A stretch of DNA of 64,000 bases from Hyphomicrobiales bacterium (lineage in GTDB: Bacteria; Pseudomonadota; Alphaproteobacteria; Rhizobiales; Xanthobacteraceae), in NCBI GenBank assembly GCA_016185205.1, contig JACPOA010000059.1, positions 1-64,000 on the forward strand. Direction: 5' to 3'. The first letter of the stretch is position 1, and every line of letters starts with the position of its first letter. The notes under the pieces were generated by a model that had not been told where the DNA came from, did not search any database, and worked only from the letters and a program-made list of their open reading frames with translations. The position numbers were made by a program, and so were the translations under genes. Positions 16,191 to 22,831 of the stretch are shown here, piece by piece.

Positions 16191-18185
16191 TTATTCCGCC
16201 GCGACCGAACAAGGTTCTTGTGAAGCGCCCTGCTGCTCCAACAGTTTTACTTGTGCGGGCTTCTGCAACAGCGCGGGCAGCCAGCCGGTCCCGGCCAGCA
16301 ACTGCTCGGCAGCCTCGGCCATCGGCTGCTTTTTCATGTCCGCCATCTGCTCGGCAGCCTCGGCGGACACCGCCTCGCGCACCGCTTCGAGGATGCGTGC
16401 CTTTGACACGCGTCCGAAATAGCTTCGCACGGTGGGCATCCAGAACGCCATCATGTCGAGACTGGCGGCCTCGGCAATGACATCGGCGATTGCCCAGGCG
16501 CGTGGTGTCTTGTCCCACGCCACACGCACGGCGAACACAGTGAGCGCCGCGCAATGCGCGAACAGCGCCATGCGGCTATCGTGGTCGAGTTCGACCACAA
16601 AATGCCAGAGCCCTGCCAAATCGCCCGTCATCTGCCGCGCCCATGCCTCATGGCGGTCGGCAAGCGTCTTGGCGGCAGCCGTGTCCTCGATGCCGTCGGC
16701 ATGTCCGCCGAGCGATTGGCTATTCGCCTTGATATCGAGACACGTGGCTCGGTCCTGACCCCCATAGAAGGTTTGGGCAGTGAGGGCATGGGTGACCGCG
16801 ATCAGCGCCACATCGGGGTTCGTCCCAAGCGCGAGGCGCAGCCCCAAGGTGCGGTGGGCGGTGAGGTCGCGAACGAGCAGGTCTGATAACACCTTCTCGC
16901 CCTCGGGTTCCTCGTCGCTGGCGCTGGCAGGGCCGGACGGAGCATCACCGGCCCCCTCGACCCCATTAGTCCCTGCTGCGTCACCATCCGTGGCTCCCGG
17001 TTCGGCTGGCTTCTCATCTTCGGGGCGCACGAAGCCGCGCTCTATCCGCACGGTACCGTCATGGCTCAGCACCACGAACGCACCTCCGCGCGCGATGTCA
17101 TCGGCGTCGTAGGTCTGTTGCCGCTCGGTGAGCCGGTCAATCTCGGCCTCAAGCTCACCGAACTTGGCGTCCACGTCGTCGGGAAGCTCCTCGGCGCTCT
17201 CGTAATGCACTGACAGCGCGTCGAACTCCGCCTGCACTGCATCGAGCCGTTGCTGATCCTCGGGCGAGAGCGGGATCGGATGCGGATAGACGCGCCGCAT
17301 GCCGTGGGCATGCGGGAAGTCGATATGCGCTTCCGCCCATTTCCAGCCTTCGCTAAGCACCTTGTGGGCGACGGCTTGCAGCTTCTCGATGACAAGCCGG
17401 TCAAGCAACGCCGCATCCGCAAAATACCCGCCATGATCCTCGGAGAACAGGTCTCGGATGATAGTGCCGCCCGCCTGCTCATAAGTCTCGGAACCGACGA
17501 AGCGCGCCCGGCGGTCGCGGCCCGGAACGTGGGTCTCGGTCAGCATCCGGCGGATGATCGAAGCGTCCTTGTTATAGGACAGACTGTCGAATATCTGCTC
17601 CTGTCTGGCATGGTCCTCGGTGAGGCCAAACGCCATCAACTGTTCCAGTGTCAGACCATCCTCGCGGTAGATCTGCATCAGCTTGGGGCTGACCGCGCCC
17701 AAACGCAGGCGTTGCCGCACCACCTGCGGCGTGACACCGAAGCGCGCCGCGATATCCTCGGCGCTCATGCCGCGCTCGTCAGCCAACTGCTTGAACGCCT
17801 CGAACTGGTCGGCGGGATGCATGTTTGTGCGGATGACGTTTTCCGCGAGACTGATTTCGTGCGCATCGTGCTCGGTGTCGAGGACACAGCGCATCGGTTC
17901 GGTCTTCTTGATTTGCTTGCGTTTGGCCCGCAAAAGCTGGGCGAGGCGGCGGCCCTCGCCGATGGTGACGAGGTAATAGCCGGTCTCGGCTCCGTCCGGA
18001 TCGCGTTCGGGTTCGACGACGAGGTTTTGCAGCAGGCCCTTGACGGCGATGCTCGCCGCCAGCGCCTCGATCTCGGCCTCTCCGTGCGGCGTTTTGCGGG
18101 CGTTCTTGGGCGACTTCTTGAGTTTGTTGAGCGGGATGAACAGGACAGCGCCGCTCTCGCTGCCGGTCTTGATTTTGGAAGTCAT
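16191..18185 (-). CDS. ParB/RepB/Spo0J-family protein (large)
   Basis: A 664-aa protein from ATG 18185 (AAGGAA just upstream). Residues 15-115 form the ParB/Srx-like domain (PLNKLKKSPKNARKTPHGEAEIEALAASI, the GEGRRLAQL box and LAENVIRTNMHPADQFEAF), followed by a helix-turn-helix (AEDIAARFGVTPQVVRQRLRLG). The long C-terminal half (to 664) is acidic with a coiled-coil-like stretch, and is typical of the plasmid/ICE ParB-like proteins near DUF736. In such elements it is proposed to act in partition or to control transfer genes, and the fold binds CTP in chromosomal ParB proteins. Its partner may be the broken ParA-like gene at 9895. Confidence 0.88.
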   Translation of the reverse strand: MTSKIKTGSESGAVLFIPLNKLKKSPKNARKTPHGEAEIEALAASIAVKGLLQNLVVEPERDPDGAETGYYLVTIGEGRRLAQLLRAKRKQIKKTEPMRCVLDTEHDAHEISLAENVIRTNMHPADQFEAFKQLADERGMSAEDIAARFGVTPQVVRQRLRLGAVSPKLMQIYREDGLTLEQLMAFGLTEDHARQEQIFDSLSYNKDASIIRRMLTETHVPGRDRRARFVGSETYEQAGGTIIRDLFSEDHGGYFADAALLDRLVIEKLQAVAHKVLSEGWKWAEAHIDFPHAHGMRRVYPHPIPLSPEDQQRLDAVQAEFDALSVHYESAEELPDDVDAKFGELEAEIDRLTERQQTYDADDIARGGAFVVLSHDGTVRIERGFVRPEDEKPAEPGATDGDAAGTNGVEGAGDAPSGPASASDEEPEGEKVLSDLLVRDLTAHRTLGLRLALGTNPDVALIAVTHALTAQTFYGGQDRATCLDIKANSQSLGGHADGIEDTAAAKTLADRHEAWARQMTGDLAGLWHFVVELDHDSRMALFAHCAALTVFAVRVAWDKTPRAWAIADVIAEAASLDMMAFWMPTVRSYFGRVSKARILEAVREAVSAEAAEQMADMKKQPMAEAAEQLLAGTGWLPALLQKPAQVKLLEQQGASQEPCSVAAE

Positions 18186-18912
18186 GATGTTTTTTCCTTC
18201 AGGTTGGGGTTCTGCGCGAAATCCGCGCATGAACCCCTGCCGTCGGCGAGACCGGGGGTAGCAAGGGCCAGGGCGGCCGGAGCGGAGGGGGATCACCCGC
18301 CCGTTAGGGCCGCGAGGCACGAGCGGGTCTGCACAAGCGCATTCCCACAGTTGGGAAATTTAGGGAGTGATGAAGCGCGGAAGACCGGGGACACCGCTCG
18401 GCCGGCGCCGGCGCTGGCCGGTGCTTTACCCTGGCGCGCGCGAGGGGCGGAGCCCCTTCGAATCCAAAATGAAAAAGGGCGTATCGGCGGGAGCGAAGCG
18501 ACCGCAATTCGCCAGCCCTGAGACCGGTTAAAAGGGCAGCCGTAGGAGCGTCAGCATAGCGCCGCTCCTCTGGCGGGACGCGGGACCGACTGTCCCCGGC
18601 GAGGGGTGCCGCATGAATTAACCCGAATCGGGACTCTAAGCGCCGCGCGATGGGACCCATCGCGCGGTTCGGATACCGAAGACTTTAAGTAATATTGATT
18701 TCAAATGTCCGACCACCTTTACGTGAATCAAAATCGATTTGCGCTAGATCTCGCGCAGTCTCATCGAGAAGTCCTCCGCTCCGCTCTGCTCTTTAGATTT
18801 CTCAGCGCATCTCTTCCGCCTCGGCAGCAATCCCAGCCGCCGGCGCGCAAGATCCAAGCGATTCGCCTTATCGGTGAGGATCGTATGAAGCACCACTTCG
18901 AAGGTAACAAAA
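18186..18912. other. Intergenic region upstream of parB, with a 25-bp palindrome
   Basis: About 727 bases between the divergent parB and X genes. No gene is supported. It holds the parB promoter and the promoter of gene X, and a perfect palindrome at 18643-18667 (described separately). Confidence 0.5.
18643..18667. promoter_or_regulatory. Perfect 25-bp palindrome near parB (candidate parS or operator)
   Basis: CCGCGCGATGGG-A-CCCATCGCGCGG: 12-bp arms around one base, in the non-coding region between the divergently transcribed parB and X. The position beside a ParB gene suggests a partition site or operator; no match to the classical chromosomal parS consensus was seen. Confidence 0.5.
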
Positions 18913-20406
18913 ATGGGTCTCGCAGATCTCAGAACTAGTTGTAACCAAGACGATGATGTCGATTCACTCGGGCCGGATGATTTCCCTGAGGAACCACCGA
19001 AACCTCGGCCCGGCGACCCCGAATATATTCATTCCGTTTTCTATGACGAGGCGCGATTTGCGACTGAAGCGGATCGTAACGCTTTGCTACAAACGGTTCG
19101 CGATCGTTTTCCCCCGGGTCTCGAATGGGTCCCTTCTCCAGCTACGGTCAGTAGCTTGCCGACCGAAATGCGATTCTATGGTGCAAACCACACGAAGCAG
19201 TTTCGTCAAAACGGATTTGTCGCTGAATTGGAGCGGCCTCGTTTCAATAGCGGCCGAAGCCACGCAAGATCGGCCCTGAGCCAGAAAGCATGGGACGGCT
19301 TCTGCGCCAATGCCGTGATGGCGGAAGCGCTCGCCGACGCGTGTTTGAAGGTGCCGCAACAGCGGCGTGGAAATGTAATGTTTCCGGACGTCTACCGCGA
19401 TGTGCTCACGCCGATCCTCGGAAAGGCCGACAAGTTGGACGACACGCCAGGCACGAAACTCTTAGCGTACCACCAGAGATTGCTGGTGGCACCCAGGACA
19501 TTCACTGTCGCCTGCACGGCTTACCTCGCCGATCCCGTGACTTGCCGGAGTGCCGTTACACTCGGACGTAGCGTCCTACCATCTTGGACATCCGATGAAC
19601 GCCGAGCGATCAGACGACGGATGGAACACGAAATCGAAACGTGGTCCAATGAACTTGGCGCTGACTTTAGCTCGGATGGTCTGGTCCTTTGGACGGCGCA
19701 GGCACTGGGCGTACTCCGTCTCCAGGCTACTGAATGGCGATTTCGCGAGAGACTTCGGTACATCATAAGTGGCGAGCCCGAATTCGCCAACGACGAGCGC
19801 GCTGACCCGACAAAGGATGACTACGTTCGGGAAGAGATCAGGACGATTCGCGATGAGCTTGAACCGCGTGACGATGCATTCGTCATTCGACGACCGTCTT
19901 GCACTACTTGGTACGACATTAAGTCACTATTGGTAGGCGGGATCGGACTTAAGCATGAAACCTCGCACGACATAGAACCCTATTACGATCCTGTGGAGTA
20001 TTCGGCGTGCTGTTTGCGCTGGCTTGCCTCGTGGGTGAGCGAATTGCGACGCTTTCATAGCGCGAGACTGACCGGCTCCCTCGCAAATCTACTACAAGAG
20101 ATCGTGACCGAGCAGTTTGACGACATCAGCGAATACGACCGCGACGTTGCGCGCCTCATCAGGGCTGAGTTTCCTGTTGCGGTGTGGAATGAGATCTTGG
20201 CTGCAGCGCGACAGTGCCCGGAGCGCACCGAGTGGATCGAGGTCCGGTACGCCTGGAATGAGAATCCTGTCGCCGCGCCAGTGGTGGAGCGTGATGGCGA
20301 TGCGATCGTTATTCTCGGTCCGCTGCTCACTACAAACGCCCAGTCGCAATCATGGTGGGCGCAGAGGGCGGAGTTGTTCCGGGAACGACGATCGCTGACG
20401 ATGTAA
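18913..20406 (+). CDS. Unknown 497-aa protein X of the X/Y cassette
   Basis: A soluble protein with no recognised domain. The start ATG 18913 has GAAGGT 7 bp upstream. The N-terminus is acidic and Pro-rich (about 10-35, DDDVDSLGPDDFPEEPPKPRPGDP), the middle is helical with several Arg-rich stretches (RRAIRRRMEHEIETW, EWRFRERLRYI), and the end is a distinct C-terminal module IEVRYAWNENPVAAPVVERDGDAIVILGPLL...WWAQRAELFRERRSLTM. A related end (about 50 percent similar by eye) occurs again at 21529-21708, where the N-terminal part is missing. It faces a 4-TM membrane protein gene across a 30-bp palindromic terminator. Cassette biology is inference; function unknown. Confidence 0.72.
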   Translation: MGLADLRTSCNQDDDVDSLGPDDFPEEPPKPRPGDPEYIHSVFYDEARFATEADRNALLQTVRDRFPPGLEWVPSPATVSSLPTEMRFYGANHTKQFRQNGFVAELERPRFNSGRSHARSALSQKAWDGFCANAVMAEALADACLKVPQQRRGNVMFPDVYRDVLTPILGKADKLDDTPGTKLLAYHQRLLVAPRTFTVACTAYLADPVTCRSAVTLGRSVLPSWTSDERRAIRRRMEHEIETWSNELGADFSSDGLVLWTAQALGVLRLQATEWRFRERLRYIISGEPEFANDERADPTKDDYVREEIRTIRDELEPRDDAFVIRRPSCTTWYDIKSLLVGGIGLKHETSHDIEPYYDPVEYSACCLRWLASWVSELRRFHSARLTGSLANLLQEIVTEQFDDISEYDRDVARLIRAEFPVAVWNEILAAARQCPERTEWIEVRYAWNENPVAAPVVERDGDAIVILGPLLTTNAQSQSWWAQRAELFRERRSLTM

Positions 20407-20447
20407 AAATCTATATCGGTTGTGAATATCTCGACAGAAACGGTATG

Positions 20448-20477
20448 AGACGGGCACGGCCTAGGCCGTGCCCGTCT
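20448..20477. terminator. Perfect 30-bp palindrome between convergent X and Y
   Basis: The arms AGACGGGCACGGCCT (20448-20462) and AGGCCGTGCCCGTCT (20463-20477) are exact reverse complements. It lies 42 bp after the X stop and 5 bp after the Y stop, so it is well placed as a bidirectional terminator for the convergent pair. A T-run is not obvious. Confidence 0.75.
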
Positions 20478-20481
20478 GCGC

Positions 20482-21018
20482 TCAAAAACGGTGCGGGACC
20501 GAAATCGACGCGCACTTCGTTGCGAAGCTTTGAGGCAGATCGTAAACGGACGCGGTAGCGAACGCCAGCACAGAGGTGATAAGAACTGCGATGAGAACCC
20601 AATCGACGCGAGGCAATAACCGATTCTTGAACTGCGTCAGCTCCGGCTCGTCAGTCTTTATGATCCACCATCGGATATCGGCACCCGTGCATACACCGAC
20701 AAAGACACTCGCAATCGCGCAGACCTCGGTCCAGAAGCCCGTTCGCAGATAGCAGTCCGGATATCCGGCCGGCACGCCTCCGGCCCAAACATCGTATGCG
20801 CCCATGCTCCATCCGACAAGGGTCAGCACCACGATGCCGGAGACGACCCAACAGGTGAAGGCAGTAAGCAGCATGGCCGGGAGGCCGAAGCCGATGTTCA
20901 CGCAGCCATTGATAGTCGCAGCGGGTTTGAGTATCCTGCCTGCTTCCATATTGCTCTCATGCTGGACGACGATAAGCAGCTGCCGAAGCGCCGCCCACAG
21001 CTCTGCACCGTAATACAT
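20482..21018 (-). CDS. Unknown 4-TM membrane protein Y of the X/Y cassette
   Basis: A 178-aa protein from ATG 21018, chosen because AGAGGA lies 8-13 bp before it; ATG 20949 (GAGAG upstream) is a second option giving 155 aa. Four hydrophobic stretches are visible (about 55-85, 105-125, 150-170 and near the N-terminus), with a loop motif VWAGG-VPAGY and a conserved-looking TGADIRWWIIKTDEPEL between the third and the fourth. The protein at 21929-22402 has the same plan: DIW loop, FWAxxYLIVVANFLLVCLGTGSDMRRW, then ELKHQLARWSWSILVCATIASVLVF. They are paralogues by eye. A partner role with X in the membrane is inference. Confidence 0.7.
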   Translation of the reverse strand: MYYGAELWAALRQLLIVVQHESNMEAGRILKPAATINGCVNIGFGLPAMLLTAFTCWVVSGIVVLTLVGWSMGAYDVWAGGVPAGYPDCYLRTGFWTEVCAIASVFVGVCTGADIRWWIIKTDEPELTQFKNRLLPRVDWVLIAVLITSVLAFATASVYDLPQSFATKCASISVPHRF

Positions 21019-21101
21019 GATACACGTTCCTCTATCGCAGCCGCGCAACTGCACGCGACTTTCTGTGAGGACAAACTTAGGTGCGATCGTGCTTTTCCAA
21101 T

Positions 21102-21112
21102 TTGCAATGCAA
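21102..21112. promoter_or_regulatory. 11-bp palindrome upstream of Y
   Basis: TTGCA-A-TGCAA, 84 bp upstream of the Y start. The same palindrome occurs at 22667-22677 upstream of Y2, and an imperfect TTGCAACGCAA lies at 22772-22782 just before the relaxase gene. Confidence 0.5.
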
Positions 21113-21180
21113 TAAAATCGTCAGAAAGGCCAATTGCGGCCATTGCACCGTCACCGGATTTTGCCCGGCAAATCGCGTGT

Positions 21181-21522
21181 TTAGCGCGTTTGCGTAATGC
21201 TCGGGCGATAGGGCCGCCAGTCCTGTTGAGGCAGGACGGCATGAGGCATCTCGATGACATCCAGTGTGGAAATCTTCGGTGCCGCCCGAGAGATGCGCTC
21301 CGCAAGCCACTCGCGGCGTTCGGTCTCCGAGAACGCAAGATCGTCACGTTGCCGGTCAATCGGCAGCTCGGCAATAAGACGTCGGTCAATAGCCTTCGCG
21401 TCGACGATAAGCGCCGTCGTGTCGCAGGCACGGCTCGCTGCCACCAGACAATCATGGCGGCTGAATGTCGAATCAAGGAGCACGACGGCCTCGTCGACCG
21501 TCATGCCCTGAGCACAATGAAC
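21181..21522 (-). pseudogene. C-terminal fragment of a MobF/TrwC relaxase-helicase
   Basis: On the minus strand the product VHCAQGMTVDEAVVLLDSTFSRHDCLVAASRACDTTALIVDAKAIDRRLIAELPIDRQRDDLAFSETERREWLAERISRA is the end of a TrwC-like helicase domain: (T)VHxAQGxTVD is helicase motif V, and ASRAxD is motif VI. It corresponds to the segment of the complete relaxase ending at 25432 (GCQGLTTDRAFVLLDPSMNRHDIYVSSSRARD). About 110 of 870 aa remain. The sequence on the plus strand beyond 21529 belongs to the X-like fragment, so a recombination joint lies at about 21523-21529. Confidence 0.78.
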
Positions 21523-21528
21523 TCTCCC

Positions 21529-21708
21529 GATGATGCCATCGAAGTACGGTATCAATGGAATAACAATCCCGTCGATCTGGTGAGGATCGAACTCGACGAA
21601 AACACTATCGTGATTGTCGGCCCGCTGCTCGATTTGAGAGCGCAGAGACATGGGGTCTGGAGAGAGCGCGCAGAGAGGTTCCGGGAACGCGGTACGTTGA
21701 CAATATAA
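21529..21708 (+). pseudogene. C-terminal fragment of an X-like gene (second cassette)
   Basis: Reads IEVRYQWNNNPVDLVRIELDENTIVIVGPLLDLRAQRHGVWRERAERFRERGTLTI and stops, closely following the end of X (EVRY-WN-NPV ... IVI-GPLL ... AQ ... W--RAE-FRER--LT). The open frame extends farther upstream to 20959, but there it runs antisense through a relaxase fragment, so the true remnant starts near 21529. It is the surviving end of the partner for the second membrane protein Y2 at 21929-22402. Confidence 0.75.
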
Positions 21709-21734
21709 CTTCTACGCATTGACTCGACGGGCGC

Positions 21735-21757
21735 GGCGGCACCGGCAAAGTGCCGCC
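21735..21757. terminator. Hairpin after the X-like fragment
   Basis: GGCGGCAC / GTGCCGCC, 8-bp perfect stem with a 7-nt loop, 27 bp beyond the stop of the X-like fragment. No T-run follows, so it may be weak. Confidence 0.6.
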
Positions 21758-21891
21758 ATTCCTCTTTGGGCCATTTTGGAAATAGTTTTACTGTAACCGC
21801 GTTCCGGAAACCGTCAAATGTACACATCGAAACTTCGGAATTGCTGCCCGCCCGGTTTCCGTTAGACTGCGGTAATTCGCCAACCAAGAGT

Positions 21892-21919
21892 GGGGGCCAC
21901 GGCGACAGCCGTGGCCCCC
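21892..21919 (-). terminator. Strong hairpin after Y2
   Basis: GGGGGCCACGGC (21892-21903) and its complement (21908-21919) form a perfect 12-bp stem with a 4-nt loop, 10 bp beyond the Y2 stop. It is the counterpart of the palindrome between X and Y. Confidence 0.75.
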
Positions 21920-21928
21920 TATTGGTAG

Positions 21929-22402
21929 TCAGAAGTCGGTCGCCTGATTTTGCTGCGGAGCCAGGAACCGCGGAGTCAGAAGCTTCTGTATTTGAAACTT
22001 CTGAATTTCCGGCTGGTGAAAGACCAAAACCGAGGCGATCGTTGCGCAAACGAGGATACTCCAACTCCAACGCGCAAGCTGGTGCTTGAGCTCAGGCCTA
22101 TTCCCGCCACTAAACCATCTTCGCATATCACTACCCGTACCCAGGCAGACCAGCAAAAAGTTGGCCACCACAATAAGGTAGAGTCTGGCCCAAAATGCCC
22201 ATTCAAGGTCAGATTCGGCGACCGCATTGAACTGCCCAATCGGCGAACTGCTCCAGATATCCGAGAAGTGCAGATGCGTGCCTTCGATGGCCGGAAACAT
22301 AAAGTCGATCGCAACCCAGCAGAAAACAGCGCAGCCGATTCCAGCCAGCAGCCCAAGTACGATATTCTCGAGCCACCGCAACATATGATCACGCGCACTC
22401 AT
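21929..22402 (-). CDS. Unknown 4-TM membrane protein Y2 (paralogue of Y)
   Basis: A 157-aa protein from ATG 22402 (AGGAGAG lies 7 bp before it; ATG 22408 overlaps that box). Hydrophobic segments: about 12-33 (LENIVLGLLAGIGCAVFCWVAI), 67-97 (AFWARLYLIVVANFLLVCLG), and 115-135 (SWSILVCATIASVLVF); the DIWSSS loop and TGSDMRRWFSGGNRPEL match the corresponding regions of Y. It faces a fragment of an X-like gene as Y faces X, so it is the second cassette copy. It is intact, but its partner is truncated. Confidence 0.68.
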   Translation of the reverse strand: MSARDHMLRWLENIVLGLLAGIGCAVFCWVAIDFMFPAIEGTHLHFSDIWSSSPIGQFNAVAESDLEWAFWARLYLIVVANFLLVCLGTGSDMRRWFSGGNRPELKHQLARWSWSILVCATIASVLVFHQPEIQKFQIQKLLTPRFLAPQQNQATDF

Positions 22403-22831
22403 ATCCATCTCTCCTGTTTAGTGGTCGCTCGTATGCTGCGGACATGCAGCAAGCGAGGCCACTTTCCAGAAGTGATTTTGCGCGCGATTCATTATCGACG
22501 AATTGCAGTGCAAATAAGAAGCTGAAGTGATGGCTCTCTGTACAGCTAAGTAGCTTGGAATTGTCGGATTATTTTTGCTGCAAGCGCCGCGGCTTTTCGT
22601 TTGCCCTTTACCCAGCATACTATCGAGCGCAATTGCTTAAAACCAGGCTCCGAGGCCACTGTATATTTGCATTGCAAAACGTCGGGCACGCAAACGTCTA
22701 AAGTAAACCAATCTCAAACTTCGTGAACCGGGCCCCTGAATTCGATTCTATTTTTTGCGGCCCACCTGAATTTGCAACGCAACTCACGCCAACCACGTCC
22801 GTGATTGAGATGGCCTCCGATGGAGGTCACG
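22403..22831. promoter_or_regulatory. Upstream region of Y2 and of the relaxase (possible oriT)
   Basis: About 430 bases between the divergent Y2 and relaxase genes, AT-richer than the surroundings. It contains the palindrome TTGCATTGCAA (22667-22677), an imperfect copy at 22772-22782, and a short direct repeat (GGCCC-CCTGAATT at about 22734 and 22759). An origin of transfer is often found upstream of MobF relaxases, but no nick site is recognised. Confidence 0.45.
22667..22677. promoter_or_regulatory. 11-bp palindrome upstream of Y2 / relaxase
   Basis: TTGCA-T-TGCAA, the exact reverse complement of the site at 21102-21112, 265 bp before the Y2 start and 155 bp before the relaxase start. Confidence 0.5.

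Noticed and set aside
15343-16422. A 359-codon open frame on the plus strand
   Set aside because: It runs antisense to the DUF736 start and continues through non-coding sequence; no start site, no recognisable product and Arg/Pro-rich nonsense composition.
17250-18521. A 423-codon open frame opposite parB
   Set aside because: It is the antisense shadow of a high-GC gene with clear ParB domains.
20959-21708. One 249-aa gene on the plus strand
   Set aside because: Only the last 59 codons match X; the first part is antisense to a relaxase fragment, so it is an accidental fusion frame.
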